A stretch of 64,000 bases of DNA from Sphaerisporangium krabiense (GTDB lineage: Bacteria; Actinomycetota; Actinomycetes; Streptosporangiales; Streptosporangiaceae). Below the pieces are notes generated by a model. It had not been told where the DNA came from, ran no database searches, and worked only from the letters and a program-made list of their open reading frames with translations. Below are positions 53,072 to 62,717 of this stretch, piece after piece (the first letter of the stretch is position 1; each line of letters begins with the position of its first letter). Where the stretch lies: NCBI RefSeq assembly GCF_014200435.1, contig NZ_JACHBR010000002.1, positions 1,371,001 to 1,435,000 on the forward strand, read 5' to 3'. A program made the position numbers and the translations under genes.

Positions 53072-54013
53072 ATGACCGTCCTCACGCTCGGTGTCCACAT
53101 CGTCGACGTGCTCGCCAGGCCCGTGGAGTCCATCCCGCCAGGGCAGGACACCCATCTGGTGGAGCAGATCCGCGTCACCGCCGCCGGGGCCGCGGCGGGC
53201 ACGGCGGTCGCCCTGGCCAAGCTCGGCGTGCCGGTCGCCTCGGCGGGCGCGGTCGGCGTGGACGAGCTCGGCGACCTGCTCCTGATGATCATGTCGAGGC
53301 ACGGCGTCGACGTGGGCGGCGTGGTGCGCAAGCCCGGGGAGCAGACCGCCGCCTCGATCCTGCCGATCCGTCCCGACGGAGGCCGCCCCTCCTTCCACGT
53401 CCCCGGCGCGAACCTCGTCTACGCCCTGGCCGACCTGGACCCCGGCGCGCTCACCCGCGCCCGGGTGATCCACCTCGGCGGCGTGGACGTGACCTTCGGC
53501 CTGCACGACCCCGCGTTCCTCGAGCTGCTCGCCTCCGCCCGCGAGGCCGGCGCGGTGGTCACCATGGACCTGCTGTCGAACATGGCCGAGCTCATGCCCG
53601 GCGCCCGCGCCTTCCTGCCCTACGTCGACTACTTCCTGCCCAACGAGGAGCAGGCGCTGCTGATCAGCGGCGCCCCCGGCGTGGAGGAGGCCGCCCGGCT
53701 GCTGCTGGAGGACGGGCCCGCCGGGGTGCTCGTCACGCGCGGCGCCGAGGGCAGCCTGGTCGCCACCTTCGACGGCCTCGTGCGCGTGCCCGCCCTGGAG
53801 ACGCCCGTCGTCGACACCACCGGCTGCGGCGACGCCTACTGCGCGGGCTTCATCGCCGGACTGCTGGAGGGCCAGGACCTCACCACCGCCGCCCGCCTCG
53901 GCGCCGCCGTGGCCGCCCGGGTCGCCGGAGGGCTCGGCTCGGACGCCGGGCTGGACGGGGTGACCGTCCGCGACCTCGCCCAGCGCGCCCTCCCCGGTAT
54001 CGAAGGGATCTGA
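53072..54013 (+). CDS. PfkB-family carbohydrate kinase
   Basis: 313 residues of the ribokinase fold. GAAAGTAVALAKLG and GAVGVDELG at the N-terminus, PNEEQALLISG, and the catalytic anion-hole motif DTTGCGDAYCAGF (Asp base; Cys in place of the usual Ala). The substrate is a sugar or sugar acid. It shares the TetR operator region and is followed one base later by an aminotransferase gene. Confidence 0.9.
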   Translation: MTVLTLGVHIVDVLARPVESIPPGQDTHLVEQIRVTAAGAAAGTAVALAKLGVPVASAGAVGVDELGDLLLMIMSRHGVDVGGVVRKPGEQTAASILPIRPDGGRPSFHVPGANLVYALADLDPGALTRARVIHLGGVDVTFGLHDPAFLELLASAREAGAVVTMDLLSNMAELMPGARAFLPYVDYFLPNEEQALLISGAPGVEEAARLLLEDGPAGVLVTRGAEGSLVATFDGLVRVPALETPVVDTTGCGDAYCAGFIAGLLEGQDLTTAARLGAAVAARVAGGLGSDAGLDGVTVRDLAQRALPGIEGI

Positions 54014-54014
54014 C

Positions 54015-55253
54015 ATGTCACACACCACCCCCGGGCGCGACGCGTCCCTGCGCGAGCGGGCCGCCAAGGTCGTCCCCGGCGGCATGTACGGCCACCTCAA
54101 CGCCGCGATCTTCACCCCCGCCTACCCGCAGTTCTTCGTCAGGGGCGAGGGCTGCCGCCAGTGGGACGCCGACGGGCGCGAGTACGTCGACCTCATGTGC
54201 AGCTGGGGCCCGATGATCCTCGGCCACCGGCACCCGGCCGTCGAGGAGGCCGCCGCCGCCCAGCGCGCCCAAGGCGACTGCCTCAACGGGCCGGGCCCGG
54301 TCATGGTCGAGCTGGCCGAGCTCATGGTGGACACCATCCCCTCGGCCGACTGGGTCATGTTCTCCAAGAACGGCACCGACGCCACCACCCAGGCCCTCAT
54401 GGTCGCCCGCGCCGCCACCGGCCGCGACAAGGTGCTCGTCGCGCACGGCGCCTACCACGGCGCCGACCCCTGGTGCACGCCGAGCACGGCCGGCACCACC
54501 GCCGCCGAGCGCGCCGACCTCGTCGAGTACCCCTACAACGACCTGGAGGGCGCCGAGGCCGCCGCCGGGTACGCCGACGGCGAGGTGGCCGCCATCCTCG
54601 CCACCCCGTTCAAGCACGACTCCTTCGAGGACCAGGAGCCCGTGGACCCCGCCTTCGCCCGCGGCCTGCGCGCCCTGGCCGACCGGATCGGCGCCGCCCT
54701 GGTCCTCGACGACGTCCGCGCCGGGTTCCGGCTGGACCCGCGCGGCTCCTGGGAGCCGCTCGGCGTGCGCCCCGACCTGACGGCGTGGAGCAAGGCCATG
54801 GGCAACGGGTACGCCATCGCCGCCGTCACGGGCGCCGACGCCCTGCGCGGCGCGGCTCAGACGCTGTACTCCACCGGCTCGTTCTGGTTCTCCGCGGTGC
54901 CCATGGCCGCCGCCAAGGCCACGATCGAGACGCTCCGCGACATCGGCGGCGTCGCGCTCATGGAGCGCGCGGGCGCCCGGCTGCGCGAGGGCCTGGCCGC
55001 GCAGGCGGCCGCGCACGGCTTCACGGTGCGCCAGACCGGCCCCGTGCAGATCCCCTGGCTGTCCTTCGAGGGCGACGCGACCCTGGAGAAGGGCATGCAC
55101 TGGGCCTCCGCCTGCCTGGAGGAGGGCGTCTACCTGCACCCGTGGCACAACTGGTTCATGTCCGCCGCGCACACCGACGCCGACGTCGACCGCGCCCTGG
55201 CCGGCACCGACGCCGCCTTCGCCAAGCTGCGGGCGAGGTACGGCGGCGACTGA
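54015..55253 (+). CDS. Class III aminotransferase (glutamate-1-semialdehyde aminomutase-like)
   Basis: 412 residues, PLP fold type I. GGMYGHLN..., SKNGTDATTQALMVARAATGRDK, DDVRAGFRLD, and the PLP-lysine in AWSKAMGNGYAIAAV. Resembles glutamate-1-semialdehyde aminomutase and 2-aminocarboxylate transaminases used in catabolic clusters; being in an operon with a sugar kinase, a haem role is unlikely. It may remove or add an amino group on an amino-sugar or amino-aldehyde. The gene starts one base after the kinase stop. Confidence 0.86.
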   Translation: MSHTTPGRDASLRERAAKVVPGGMYGHLNAAIFTPAYPQFFVRGEGCRQWDADGREYVDLMCSWGPMILGHRHPAVEEAAAAQRAQGDCLNGPGPVMVELAELMVDTIPSADWVMFSKNGTDATTQALMVARAATGRDKVLVAHGAYHGADPWCTPSTAGTTAAERADLVEYPYNDLEGAEAAAGYADGEVAAILATPFKHDSFEDQEPVDPAFARGLRALADRIGAALVLDDVRAGFRLDPRGSWEPLGVRPDLTAWSKAMGNGYAIAAVTGADALRGAAQTLYSTGSFWFSAVPMAAAKATIETLRDIGGVALMERAGARLREGLAAQAAAHGFTVRQTGPVQIPWLSFEGDATLEKGMHWASACLEEGVYLHPWHNWFMSAAHTDADVDRALAGTDAAFAKLRARYGGD

Positions 55254-55274
55254 GCTTCGCCCGGGCCCGCGGCG

Positions 55275-56378
55275 TCAGCCGCGCAGCCGGACCCACTGGA
55301 CGTCGTCGTGGCGCTCGCCGCCGGGGCCGGGCAGCAGCTCCTTGATCAGTGCCTCCCGGGTGAACCCCGCGCGTTCCAGCACCGACTGGGAGGCGGTGTT
55401 GTGCACGGCGGTGCCGGCCACCAGCCGGTGCAGCGGCGTGGCCGCGTACGCCCAGTCGGCCAGCAGGCGCACGGCCCGCGTCATGAACCCCCGGCCGCGG
55501 AACCGGCTGTGCAGACCGTAGCCGATCATGCCCTGCGCCAGGGGCGGGACGATGTTCATGAGCTGGATGTGCCCCGCGAACGCGCCCGAGGCGGCGTCCC
55601 TGACGCTCAGCTCGGCCCGTTCGCCCGCCAGCCACCACGTCGGGGTGTACCGGCAGCGGTGCTCGGTCTGCGCGCGCGACGGAGGCTCGGGAGGGACGCT
55701 GTAGGCGTAGGAGTCGGGTTCGGCGGCCATCTCCTGGTAGGCGTCCACGTCGTCCATGGTCAGCGGGACCAGCCGCACGACGCCGTCGGTCAGCTCGCCG
55801 CCGGGCAGGGCGGGCAGGTAGGACCGCTGCGGCTCGCCGGAGTCGCCGGCCAGGCGGGCGAAGGTCACCAGGTCGGCGTACCCGCCGCCCCTGAGCGGCC
55901 GGGCGTCCCTCAGCAGCCCATCGCGCTGGAACCCCGCCGCCATCGCCACGCTCTGGCTCGCCGGATTCTCCACCTCTGCGAAGATCGTCAAGCGATGGAT
56001 GCCCTGGGCGAACGCCCACTCGGCCAGCGCCCGCACGGCCGCCGTCGCCACGCCCCGCCCGCGCGCCCATGGGGCGACCAGGTAGCCGATCTCCGCGCCG
56101 CGCCCGCGGGAGTCCGGCGGCTTCAGCGAGCAGTCGCCGAGCCACGCGCCGCTCGCCGCGTCGGCGATGGCGAACGAGGCGCCCCCGCCGCTCCAGAACC
56201 CCGGCGCCGTCTGGGTGATGTGGAAGAGCGCGTCCTGCGGGGTGCACGGCGAAGGGATCCCGGGTCTGAACCGTACGATCAGGGGGTCGGCGCAGGCGCG
56301 GACACGGGCCTCGGCGTCCGCGGCGACCGTCTCGCGGAGTACGATCGGTCCTGCGGGGATGGGGGCACGGGGGAGCAT
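55275..56378 (-). CDS. Two-domain GNAT acetyltransferase
   Basis: 367 residues holding two RimJ/RimL-type GNAT domains in tandem. Domain 1 (about 10-165): EIGYLVAPWARGRGVATAAVRALAEWAF with the acetyl-CoA loop RGRGVA, then NPASQSVAMAAGF. Domain 2 (about 190-365): MIGYGLHSRFRGRGFMTRAVRLLADWAY and NTASQSVLERAGF. Both keep the cofactor loop. Substrate unknown; N-terminal or small-molecule acetylation. TAGCAC ends six bases before the ATG, a leaderless start. Confidence 0.88.
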   Translation of the reverse strand: MLPRAPIPAGPIVLRETVAADAEARVRACADPLIVRFRPGIPSPCTPQDALFHITQTAPGFWSGGGASFAIADAASGAWLGDCSLKPPDSRGRGAEIGYLVAPWARGRGVATAAVRALAEWAFAQGIHRLTIFAEVENPASQSVAMAAGFQRDGLLRDARPLRGGGYADLVTFARLAGDSGEPQRSYLPALPGGELTDGVVRLVPLTMDDVDAYQEMAAEPDSYAYSVPPEPPSRAQTEHRCRYTPTWWLAGERAELSVRDAASGAFAGHIQLMNIVPPLAQGMIGYGLHSRFRGRGFMTRAVRLLADWAYAATPLHRLVAGTAVHNTASQSVLERAGFTREALIKELLPGPGGERHDDVQWVRLRG

Positions 56379-56484
56379 GCCCCAGTGCTACCAGCATCGC
56401 GCGCGAAGGTCGAACGGCTTTCCGCCGGTTGCGGTCCCCCCTATCCGGGCCCGCCGCCCTTCACCGGCGGGCCGTGGGCGCATA

Positions 56485-56490
56485 TAGCCT
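56485..56490 (+). promoter_or_regulatory. Leaderless promoter of trmI
   Basis: TAGCCT, seven bases, ATG 56498; no ribosome site. Matches the other leaderless promoters of the window. Confidence 0.5.
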
Positions 56491-56497
56491 TACGGGC

Positions 56498-57358
56498 ATG
56501 GGTTTTCGCAGGCACGGGCCGTTCCAGCCCGGCGATCAGGTACAGCTCACCGATCCCAAGGACAAGCGGCATACGGTGACGCTGCGCGAGGGTGCTCAGT
56601 TCCACACGCACAAGGGCTCGATCCCTCATGACGACCTGATCGGCTCGCCCGAGGGCTCGGTGGTCCGCTCCTCCGGCGGCACCCCCTACCTGGCCTTCCG
56701 CCACCTGCTCCAGGACTACACGGTCTCCATGCCGCGGGGCGCGGCCGTCGTCTACCCCAAGGACTGCGGCCAGATCGTCGCCATGGCCGACGTCTTCCCG
56801 GGCGCCAGGGTCGTGGAGGCCGGCGTCGGGTCGGGGGCGCTCACCTGCTTCCTGCTCCGGGCGGTGGGCGAGTCCGGCAGCCTCACCTCCTACGAGCGCC
56901 GGCAGGACTTCGCCGACATCGCGCGCAAGAACGTCGAGAAGTTCTACGGCGGCCCTGTGGAACAGTGGCGGCTGGTGGTGGGCGACCTGGTGGCCTCGCT
57001 GGACGAGACCGACGTCGACCGCGTCATCCTGGACATGCTCGCTCCTTGGGAATGTGTGGACGCGGCGGCCAAGGCGCTGACGCCCGGGGGCGTGATCTGC
57101 TGTTATGTGGCCACGACGACGCAGCTCTCGCGCACCGTCGAAACCCTGCGCGATCACGGAAGTTTCACCGAGCCGCATTCGTGGGAAACCTTGGTCCGCG
57201 ACTGGCATGTCGAGGGGCTCGCGGTCCGTCCCGACCACCGCATGGTGGGGCACACGGGCTTTCTCATCACGTCCCGTCGCATGGCGGACGGCGTCACGCC
57301 CCCGCCCAAGCGCCGCCGCCCCGCCAAGGGCGCGTATGGGGAGGAGACGGCCATATGA
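56498..57358 (+). CDS. trmI: tRNA (adenine-58-N1)-methyltransferase TrmI
   Basis: 286 residues. Methylates A58 in the T-loop of tRNA. N-terminal beta domain (FQPGDQVQLTDPKDKRHTVTL), SAM site VVEAGVGSGALTCFLLRAVG, and the catalytic region DRVILDMLAPWE. The gene before arc in actinobacteria is characteristically trmI, as here. Start ATG 56498 is set by promoter spacing and family length. The basic tail (PPPKRRRPAKGAY) is typical. Confidence 0.94.
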   Translation: MGFRRHGPFQPGDQVQLTDPKDKRHTVTLREGAQFHTHKGSIPHDDLIGSPEGSVVRSSGGTPYLAFRHLLQDYTVSMPRGAAVVYPKDCGQIVAMADVFPGARVVEAGVGSGALTCFLLRAVGESGSLTSYERRQDFADIARKNVEKFYGGPVEQWRLVVGDLVASLDETDVDRVILDMLAPWECVDAAAKALTPGGVICCYVATTTQLSRTVETLRDHGSFTEPHSWETLVRDWHVEGLAVRPDHRMVGHTGFLITSRRMADGVTPPPKRRRPAKGAYGEETAI

Positions 57359-57515
57359 CCTCTGGCATCCGCGTGTGGCGATTCGGTAAACAATCATGGT
57401 TGGGGTCGGCGTATGGGAACAGAACCGATTGAGTAGCTGCTTACAAGCAATGAGCCGCCAATAGGGCCCTAAACGCTGAACACTGGATGTAATGACACGA
57501 ACACTCCCCGGCCAG

Positions 57516-57544
57516 GTTACGGATGCCCCCGAGATAGGTAGGGT
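57516..57544 (+). promoter_or_regulatory. Candidate promoter of arc
   Basis: GTTACG (57516-57521), 17 bases, TAGGGT (57539-57544). It lies in a 220-base AT-rich gap and would give a leader of about 30 bases that includes the full AAGGAGGTGA ribosome site. Confidence 0.4.
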
Positions 57545-57580
57545 CTTGAGTAGTCGCCCTCGACTGGGAAGGAGGTGACT

Positions 57581-59344
57581 GTGGCAGCTCGCGAGGACGC
57601 TGAGGCCAGAGCCGCCCAGCGCGAACGGGAGGTCGCCGACCTCACAACTCAGGTCTCCTTCCTCCAGGAGGAGATCACCGCGTTGCGCCGGAAGCTGGCC
57701 GAGTCCCCCCGGCAAGCCAGGGTCCTGGAGGAACGTCTCCATGAGGTGCAGGCCAATCTCGCGGCCGTCACCGGTCAGAACGAGAGGCTGGTGGCCACCC
57801 TCAAGGAGGCCAGAGACCAGATCGTCGCCCTGAAGGAGGAGGTCGACCGGCTGGCGCAGCCGCCGTCCGGGTTCGGCGTCTTCCTGGAGGCCCGCGAGGA
57901 CGGCACCGTGGAGGTGTTCACCGGCGGGCGCAAGCTCCGGGTGAACGTCAGCCCCGCGGTCGACGCCGCGTCGATCAAGCGTGGCCAGGAGGTCATGCTC
58001 AACGAGGCGCTCAACGTCGTCGAGGCCCTCGGGTACGAGACGGTCGGCGAGATCGTCATGCTGAAGGAGCTCCTCGAGGACGGGCAGCGCGCGCTCGTCA
58101 TCTCCCACGCCGACGAGGAGCGCGTCGTGCGCCTGGCCGAGTCCCTGCTCGACCAGCCCATCCGCGCCGGCGACTCCCTCCTGCTCGAGCCCCGCTCGGG
58201 CCACGTCTACGAGCGCATCCCCAAGTCCGAGGTCGAAGAGCTGGTGCTGGAGGAGGTCCCCGACATCTCCTACGAGGAGATCGGCGGCCTCTCGCGGCAG
58301 ATCGAGCAGATCAGGGACGCCATCGAGCTGCCCTACCTGCACGCCGACCTGTTCCGCGAGCACCACCTGCGTCCCCCCAAGGGCGTGCTGCTCTACGGCC
58401 CTCCCGGCTGCGGCAAGACCCTCATCGCCAAGGCCGTCGCCAACTCCCTGGCCAAGCAGGTCGCCGAGAAGACCGGACAGTCCGGCAAGAGCTTCTTCCT
58501 CAACATCAAGGGCCCCGAGCTCCTCAACAAGTACGTCGGCGAGACCGAGCGGCACATCCGCCTGGTCTTCCAGCGGGCCCGTGAGAAGGCCTCCGAGGGC
58601 ACCCCGGTGATCGTGTTCTTCGACGAGATGGACTCGATCTTCCGGACCCGAGGCTCCGGCGTCTCCTCCGACGTCGAGAACACCATCGTCCCCCAGCTCC
58701 TGTCCGAGATCGACGGCGTCGAGGGCCTGGAGAACGTCATCGTCATCGGCGCCTCCAACCGCGAGGACATGATCGACCCCGCGATCCTGCGGCCGGGCCG
58801 CCTGGACGTGAAGATCAAGATCGAGCGGCCGGACGCCGAGGCGGCCAAGGACATCTTCTCGAAGTACATCACCACGGGCCTGCCCCTCCACACCGACGAC
58901 GTGACCGAGCACAGCGGCTCGCGCGAGGCCACCGTCGGCGGCATGATCCAGCGGGTCGTGGAACGCATGTACACCGAGAGCGAGGAGAACCGCTTCCTCG
59001 AGGTGACCTACGCCAACGGTGACAAGGAGGTCCTGTACTTCAAGGACTTCAACTCCGGCGCCATGATCCAGAACATCGTGGACCGGGGCAAGAAGATGGC
59101 CATCAAGGCGTTCCTGGAGACCGGGCAGAAGGGTCTGCGCATCTCCCACCTCATGGCCGCCTGCGTGGACGAGTTCAGCGAGAACGAGGATCTCCCGAAC
59201 ACCACCAACCCCGACGACTGGGCCCGCATCTCCGGAAAGAAGGGCGAGCGGATCGTCTACATCCGCACGCTCGTCTCCGGCAAGCAGGGCACCGAGGCCG
59301 GGCGGTCCATCGACACGGTCGCCAACACCGGCCAGTACCTCTGA
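57581..59344 (+). CDS. arc: Proteasome-associated AAA ATPase ARC/Mpa
   Basis: 587 residues. The ring unfoldase of the Pup system. An N-terminal coiled coil (about 1-95, which binds Pup), two OB folds, and an AAA domain with Walker [10 protein letters not shown], Walker [10 protein letters not shown] and Arg fingers in RPGRLD. The final residues are QYL, the HbYX-type motif that docks into and opens a 20S proteasome. The strong site AAGGAGGTGA sets the GTG at 57581 as start, rather than 57575. Its partner proteasome subunits are not in the window. Confidence 0.96.
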   Translation: MAAREDAEARAAQREREVADLTTQVSFLQEEITALRRKLAESPRQARVLEERLHEVQANLAAVTGQNERLVATLKEARDQIVALKEEVDRLAQPPSGFGVFLEAREDGTVEVFTGGRKLRVNVSPAVDAASIKRGQEVMLNEALNVVEALGYETVGEIVMLKELLEDGQRALVISHADEERVVRLAESLLDQPIRAGDSLLLEPRSGHVYERIPKSEVEELVLEEVPDISYEEIGGLSRQIEQIRDAIELPYLHADLFREHHLRPPKGVLLYGPPGCGKTLIAKAVANSLAKQVAEKTGQSGKSFFLNIKGPELLNKYVGETERHIRLVFQRAREKASEGTPVIVFFDEMDSIFRTRGSGVSSDVENTIVPQLLSEIDGVEGLENVIVIGASNREDMIDPAILRPGRLDVKIKIERPDAEAAKDIFSKYITTGLPLHTDDVTEHSGSREATVGGMIQRVVERMYTESEENRFLEVTYANGDKEVLYFKDFNSGAMIQNIVDRGKKMAIKAFLETGQKGLRISHLMAACVDEFSENEDLPNTTNPDDWARISGKKGERIVYIRTLVSGKQGTEAGRSIDTVANTGQYL

Positions 59345-59358
59345 TTGAGACCGCAAAT

Positions 59359-59395
59359 GCGACGGCGTGGTTCCCAGGGCGGGCCGCGCCGTCGC
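59359..59395 (+). terminator. Hairpin between arc and dop
   Basis: GCGACGGCG (59359-59367) pairs perfectly with CGCCGTCGC (59387-59395) across a 19-base loop, 15 bases after the arc stop; TTT follows. May partly uncouple dop. A TAGGCT at 59467-59472 could be a dop promoter with a leader of about 60 bases. Confidence 0.5.
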
Positions 59396-59538
59396 CGTTT
59401 CGGAGGAGGTCGCGGCGTGGGCGCGCGGGCGGCGGACCGGGCGGTCCCCCCGGCCGCGCGACGGTCTAGGCTCGTGGTTACGGGTCGCGCGATGGCGGCG
59501 GTCCGGGTGCGAGGGAGCACAGACGAAGGGCTGGCAGC

Positions 59539-61059
59539 GTGACGGTACGGCGGGTGATGGGCATCGAGACCGAGTACGGAATTTCCGTACCCGGTCAGCC
59601 GGGCGCGAACGCGATGGTGACCTCCTCACAGGTGGTCAACGCCTACCTGGCGGCCTCGGCCGCGCGGGCACGGCGCGCCAGATGGGACTTCGAGGAGGAG
59701 AATCCGCTTCGCGACGCCCGGGGCTTCGACCTGGCCCGCGAGATCGCCGATCCCACCCAGCTCACCGACGAGGATCTCGGGCTCGCCAACGTCATCCTCA
59801 CCAACGGCGCGCGGCTGTACGTCGACCACGCCCACCCCGAATACTCCACCCCCGAGTGCACCAACCCCCGCGCGGCGGTCATCTGGGACAAGGCGGGCGA
59901 GCGCGTCATGCACGACGCCGCGGTCCGCGCGTCCGCGATGCCGGGGAACGCCCCCATCCAGCTCTACAAGAACAACACCGACAACAAGGGCGCGTCCTAC
60001 GGCTGCCACGAGAACTACCTCATGCGCCGGGCCACGCCCTTCGCCGACATCGTCAGGCACCTGACGCCGTTCTTCGTCTCCCGCCAGGTCGTGTGCGGGG
60101 CCGGCCGCGTCGGCATCGGGCAGGACTCGCGGGGCGACGGCTTCCAGATCAGCCAGCGCGCCGACTTCTTCGAGGTCGAGGTCGGCCTGGAGACCACGCT
60201 GAAGCGGCCCATCATCAACACCCGCGACGAGCCGCACGCCGACCCCGAGAAGTACCGCCGGCTGCACGTCATCATCGGCGACGCCAACATGTCGGAGATC
60301 TCCACCTACCTCAAGCTGGGGTCCACCGCGCTCGTGCTCGCCATGATCGAGGACGGCTTCCTCACCGGCGACCTGTCGGTCGAGAGCCCCGTGGCCGCGC
60401 TGCGCGCCGTCTCCCACGACCCCACCTGCAAGCACGAGGTCACCCTGCGCGACGGCCGCAGGATGACCGCCGTGCAGCTCCAGATGGAGTACCTGGAGCA
60501 GGCCCGCAAGTACGTCGAGGACCGTTTCGGCTCGGCCGTGGACGACATGACCAAGGACGTGCTGAACCGCTGGGAGTCGGTGCTGACCCGCCTCGCCGAG
60601 GACCCCATGCAGCTCTCCCGCGAGCTGGACTGGGTGGCCAAGCTGGAGCTGCTGGAGGGCTACCGCACCCGCGACGGCCTCGCCTGGGGCCACCCGCGGC
60701 TCCAGCTCGTGGACCTGCAGTACAGCGACATCCGCCCCGACCGCGGCCTGTACAACCGCCTGGTCGCCCGCGACCGCATGCAGCGCCTGGTCACCGAGGA
60801 CGACGTCCAGCGCGCGATCGAGCTGCCGCCGAACGACACCCGTGCCTACTTCCGCGGCCGGTGCCTGCGGCAGTACAGCGAGTCGGTCGCCGCCGCCTCC
60901 TGGGACTCGGTCATCTTCGACATCCCCGGCCGCGAGTCGCTGCAGCGCGTGCCCACCCTGGAGCCGCTGCGCGGCACCAAGGCGCACGTCGGCGAGCTGC
61001 TCGACCGCTGCCGTACCGCCTCCGAGCTGGTCGCCGCCCTCACGGGATCTACATCGTAA
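59539..61059 (+). CDS. dop: Depupylase/deamidase Dop
   Basis: 506 residues. Converts the C-terminal Gln of Pup to Glu and removes Pup from substrates. Carboxylate-amine ligase fold: the catalytic region [14 protein letters not shown] at residues 7-20, [31 protein letters not shown], and the Dop loop rich in Arg/Glu (about 45-85) that distinguishes it from PafA. GTG start. Pup ends in Gln, so Dop is needed before ligation. Its 3' end overlaps the convergent kinase gene by 11 bases. Confidence 0.96.
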   Translation: MTVRRVMGIETEYGISVPGQPGANAMVTSSQVVNAYLAASAARARRARWDFEEENPLRDARGFDLAREIADPTQLTDEDLGLANVILTNGARLYVDHAHPEYSTPECTNPRAAVIWDKAGERVMHDAAVRASAMPGNAPIQLYKNNTDNKGASYGCHENYLMRRATPFADIVRHLTPFFVSRQVVCGAGRVGIGQDSRGDGFQISQRADFFEVEVGLETTLKRPIINTRDEPHADPEKYRRLHVIIGDANMSEISTYLKLGSTALVLAMIEDGFLTGDLSVESPVAALRAVSHDPTCKHEVTLRDGRRMTAVQLQMEYLEQARKYVEDRFGSAVDDMTKDVLNRWESVLTRLAEDPMQLSRELDWVAKLELLEGYRTRDGLAWGHPRLQLVDLQYSDIRPDRGLYNRLVARDRMQRLVTEDDVQRAIELPPNDTRAYFRGRCLRQYSESVAAASWDSVIFDIPGRESLQRVPTLEPLRGTKAHVGELLDRCRTASELVAALTGSTS

Positions 61060-61924
61060 AGGCGCCCGGCGGGAACAGGCCGCTGCCGGTGAGCCGCATC
61101 GGCGGCACCGCGATGCCCTCCTTGCGCAGGATGTCCGACAGCAGCACGGCGGCCTGGTCGCTGGTGAGGCGCTCGGCCGGGTCCGCGTGCAGCAGTCCCT
61201 CCAGCAGGCCGCGCAGGGCCCCGGCGCGGTGGGAGGGCCGTGCCTCGTCCGGGGTGTCGGTCAGGATGTCGCCGCCCGTGACGGGCGGCCTGCCCTCCAC
61301 CGAGAAGTACAGCGTGGCCCCGAAGGACCACAGGTCGGCCGCCTGGGTGGCGGGGTGGCCGCGCATGCGCTCGGGGGCGATGTAGCCGGGGGAGCCGACG
61401 ATCGGCATCGTGTTGTGGTGCGTCGGCTCGCCCTGGAGCACCGCGATCCCGAAGTCGCTGAGCACCACGCGCTCGCCGGTGAGCAGGACGTTGCCGGGCT
61501 TGATGTCCCGGTGCAGCACCCCGGCCGCGTGGGCGTGGCGCAGGCCGCTGAGCAGGTGGAAGCCGATCCAGGCGGTCCAGTGGACGGGCAGGCGCCCGAG
61601 GTGCCAGGCCGTCGCCTGGAGGGTCAGGGCCTCCACCAGCTCCATGACGATCCAGAGCCGCCCGTCCTCCTCCAGCAGGTCGTGCACGGTGACGATCGCG
61701 GGATGGCTGAGCCGGGCGGCCGACCGCGCCTCGCGCAGCGCGTGCCGCCTGGCCGTCCTGACGTCGAACTCCTCGTCCTGCCGGGCGGGGCGCAGCTCCT
61801 TGATCGCGACGTCGCGGGCGAGCCGGCGGTCGTGCGCCCGCCAGACGATGCCCATGCCCCCTTGTCCCAGCGGTGAGATCAGCCGGTATCGATCTCCGAG
61901 CAGCTGCGCGTGGTCCGCTCTCAT
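61049..61924 (-). CDS. Soluble Ser/Thr protein kinase
   Basis: 291 residues of kinase domain only, no membrane helix. All catalytic elements are present: [29 protein letters not shown], and APERM. It lies between dop and pup on the opposite strand and its stop overlaps dop. Short intracellular kinases of this type often act on local regulators; a link to pupylation is inference. No clear ribosome site before the ATG. Confidence 0.9.
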   Translation of the reverse strand: MRADHAQLLGDRYRLISPLGQGGMGIVWRAHDRRLARDVAIKELRPARQDEEFDVRTARRHALREARSAARLSHPAIVTVHDLLEEDGRLWIVMELVEALTLQATAWHLGRLPVHWTAWIGFHLLSGLRHAHAAGVLHRDIKPGNVLLTGERVVLSDFGIAVLQGEPTHHNTMPIVGSPGYIAPERMRGHPATQAADLWSFGATLYFSVEGRPPVTGGDILTDTPDEARPSHRAGALRGLLEGLLHADPAERLTSDQAAVLLSDILRKEGIAVPPMRLTGSGLFPPGAFTM

Positions 61925-62042
61925 GTCACCCGTTCACTCGGCGTCCTGCTCTGCCCCATAGCCGCTCCATTTTTCCGTCTGGAGAGGGATGGTCACCCGC
62001 GGATCACCGGTAAATGCCGAAAGGGTCAGATAACGATCTGAT

Positions 62043-62447
62043 CTACAGGAGGCCGAATCCCAAGATCAGCGTACCCGCCGCGAGGCTCGCCCCGCCGAGG
62101 CCGGTCAGCCAGATCAGCTTGTTCGGCTTGGTGTCGGAGGGCCGCACGACCGACAGGAAGAAGCCGAGCGGCATGAGGATCGGGGCCGCGACGATCAGCC
62201 AGCGCACGAGCGTCTTGAGGCCGTCGCCGTAGCCGGTGTGGTCGACGTAGACCATCGCCACCAGGGCGAGGATCACCAGGACGCCCGCGTGGGCGTGCCC
62301 CGCGCGCCACAGCCCGCGGCGCACCGGGTTGTCGAGGTAGCCGGGCGTGCGCCGGCCGATGAACGACAGCAGGGACGCGCCGCCGATCGCGACGGCCGTG
62401 ACGGTGATGAGCACCACTCCTGCGGTGGTGAGGGACGCCGGGGACAT
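62043..62447 (-). CDS. Uncharacterised four-helix membrane protein
   Basis: 134 residues with four predicted helices. It shows WRAGHAHAGVLVILALVAM, a His-Ala-His pair at the start of helix 2, shared by a widespread actinobacterial family of unknown function. The sequence WLIVAAPILMPLGFFLSVV and a C-terminal GLGGASLAAGTLILG helix follow. ATG start with AGGAGGAG. The two large palindromes lie just upstream on its side. Confidence 0.65.
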   Translation of the reverse strand: MSPASLTTAGVVLITVTAVAIGGASLLSFIGRRTPGYLDNPVRRGLWRAGHAHAGVLVILALVAMVYVDHTGYGDGLKTLVRWLIVAAPILMPLGFFLSVVRPSDTKPNKLIWLTGLGGASLAAGTLILGFGLL

Positions 62448-62475
62448 CGTTGCTCCTCCTGAGGGGTTTCCGGTC

Positions 62476-62499
62476 CGCCCGCCCGGCGCCGGGCGGGCG
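62476..62499. repeat. 24-bp perfect GC palindrome
   Basis: CGCCCGCCCGGC joined to its exact complement, no loop; ends 4 bases before the next palindrome. As RNA it could be a terminator; as DNA an extruding cruciform. Confidence 0.7.
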
Positions 62500-62502
62500 T
62501 TG

Positions 62503-62541
62503 GACAGTGCTCCTATCTAATCATTGGATAGGAGCACTGTC
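62503..62541. promoter_or_regulatory. 39-bp near-perfect palindromic operator
   Basis: Arms GACAGTGCTCCTATC (62503-62517) and exact complement (62527-62541), with inner AAT/ATT also paired; only the base pair 62518/62526 breaks symmetry. Located 56 bases upstream of the membrane-protein start (minus strand) and 177 bases before pup. Likely a MarR- or TetR-type binding site; the regulator is not in the window. Confidence 0.6.
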
Positions 62542-62717
62542 TAGTTGGTTGAATTGAGCGCATTTCTGCGGATTTGCCGGGCCCAGTACCGGGGAGGCTG
62601 TCAAGCAGAACGGCCTCCTCCAGCCGGTCACGCGCAGATCACCGGACGATCCGCGCGAAATGTCGTCCGGTTCGGGGAAGATATGAGTCAGATGCGTCCC
62701 CCAAGCGGAGGTACCAC

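Noticed and set aside
54015-55253. HemL (glutamate-1-semialdehyde aminomutase) for haem synthesis
   Set aside because: Lies in a TetR-controlled kinase/aldolase cluster with no haem genes; a catabolic transaminase is more likely.
56441-59629. 1062-codon antisense frame across trmI and arc
   Set aside because: Shadow of two well-established genes; no motif, no ribosome site.
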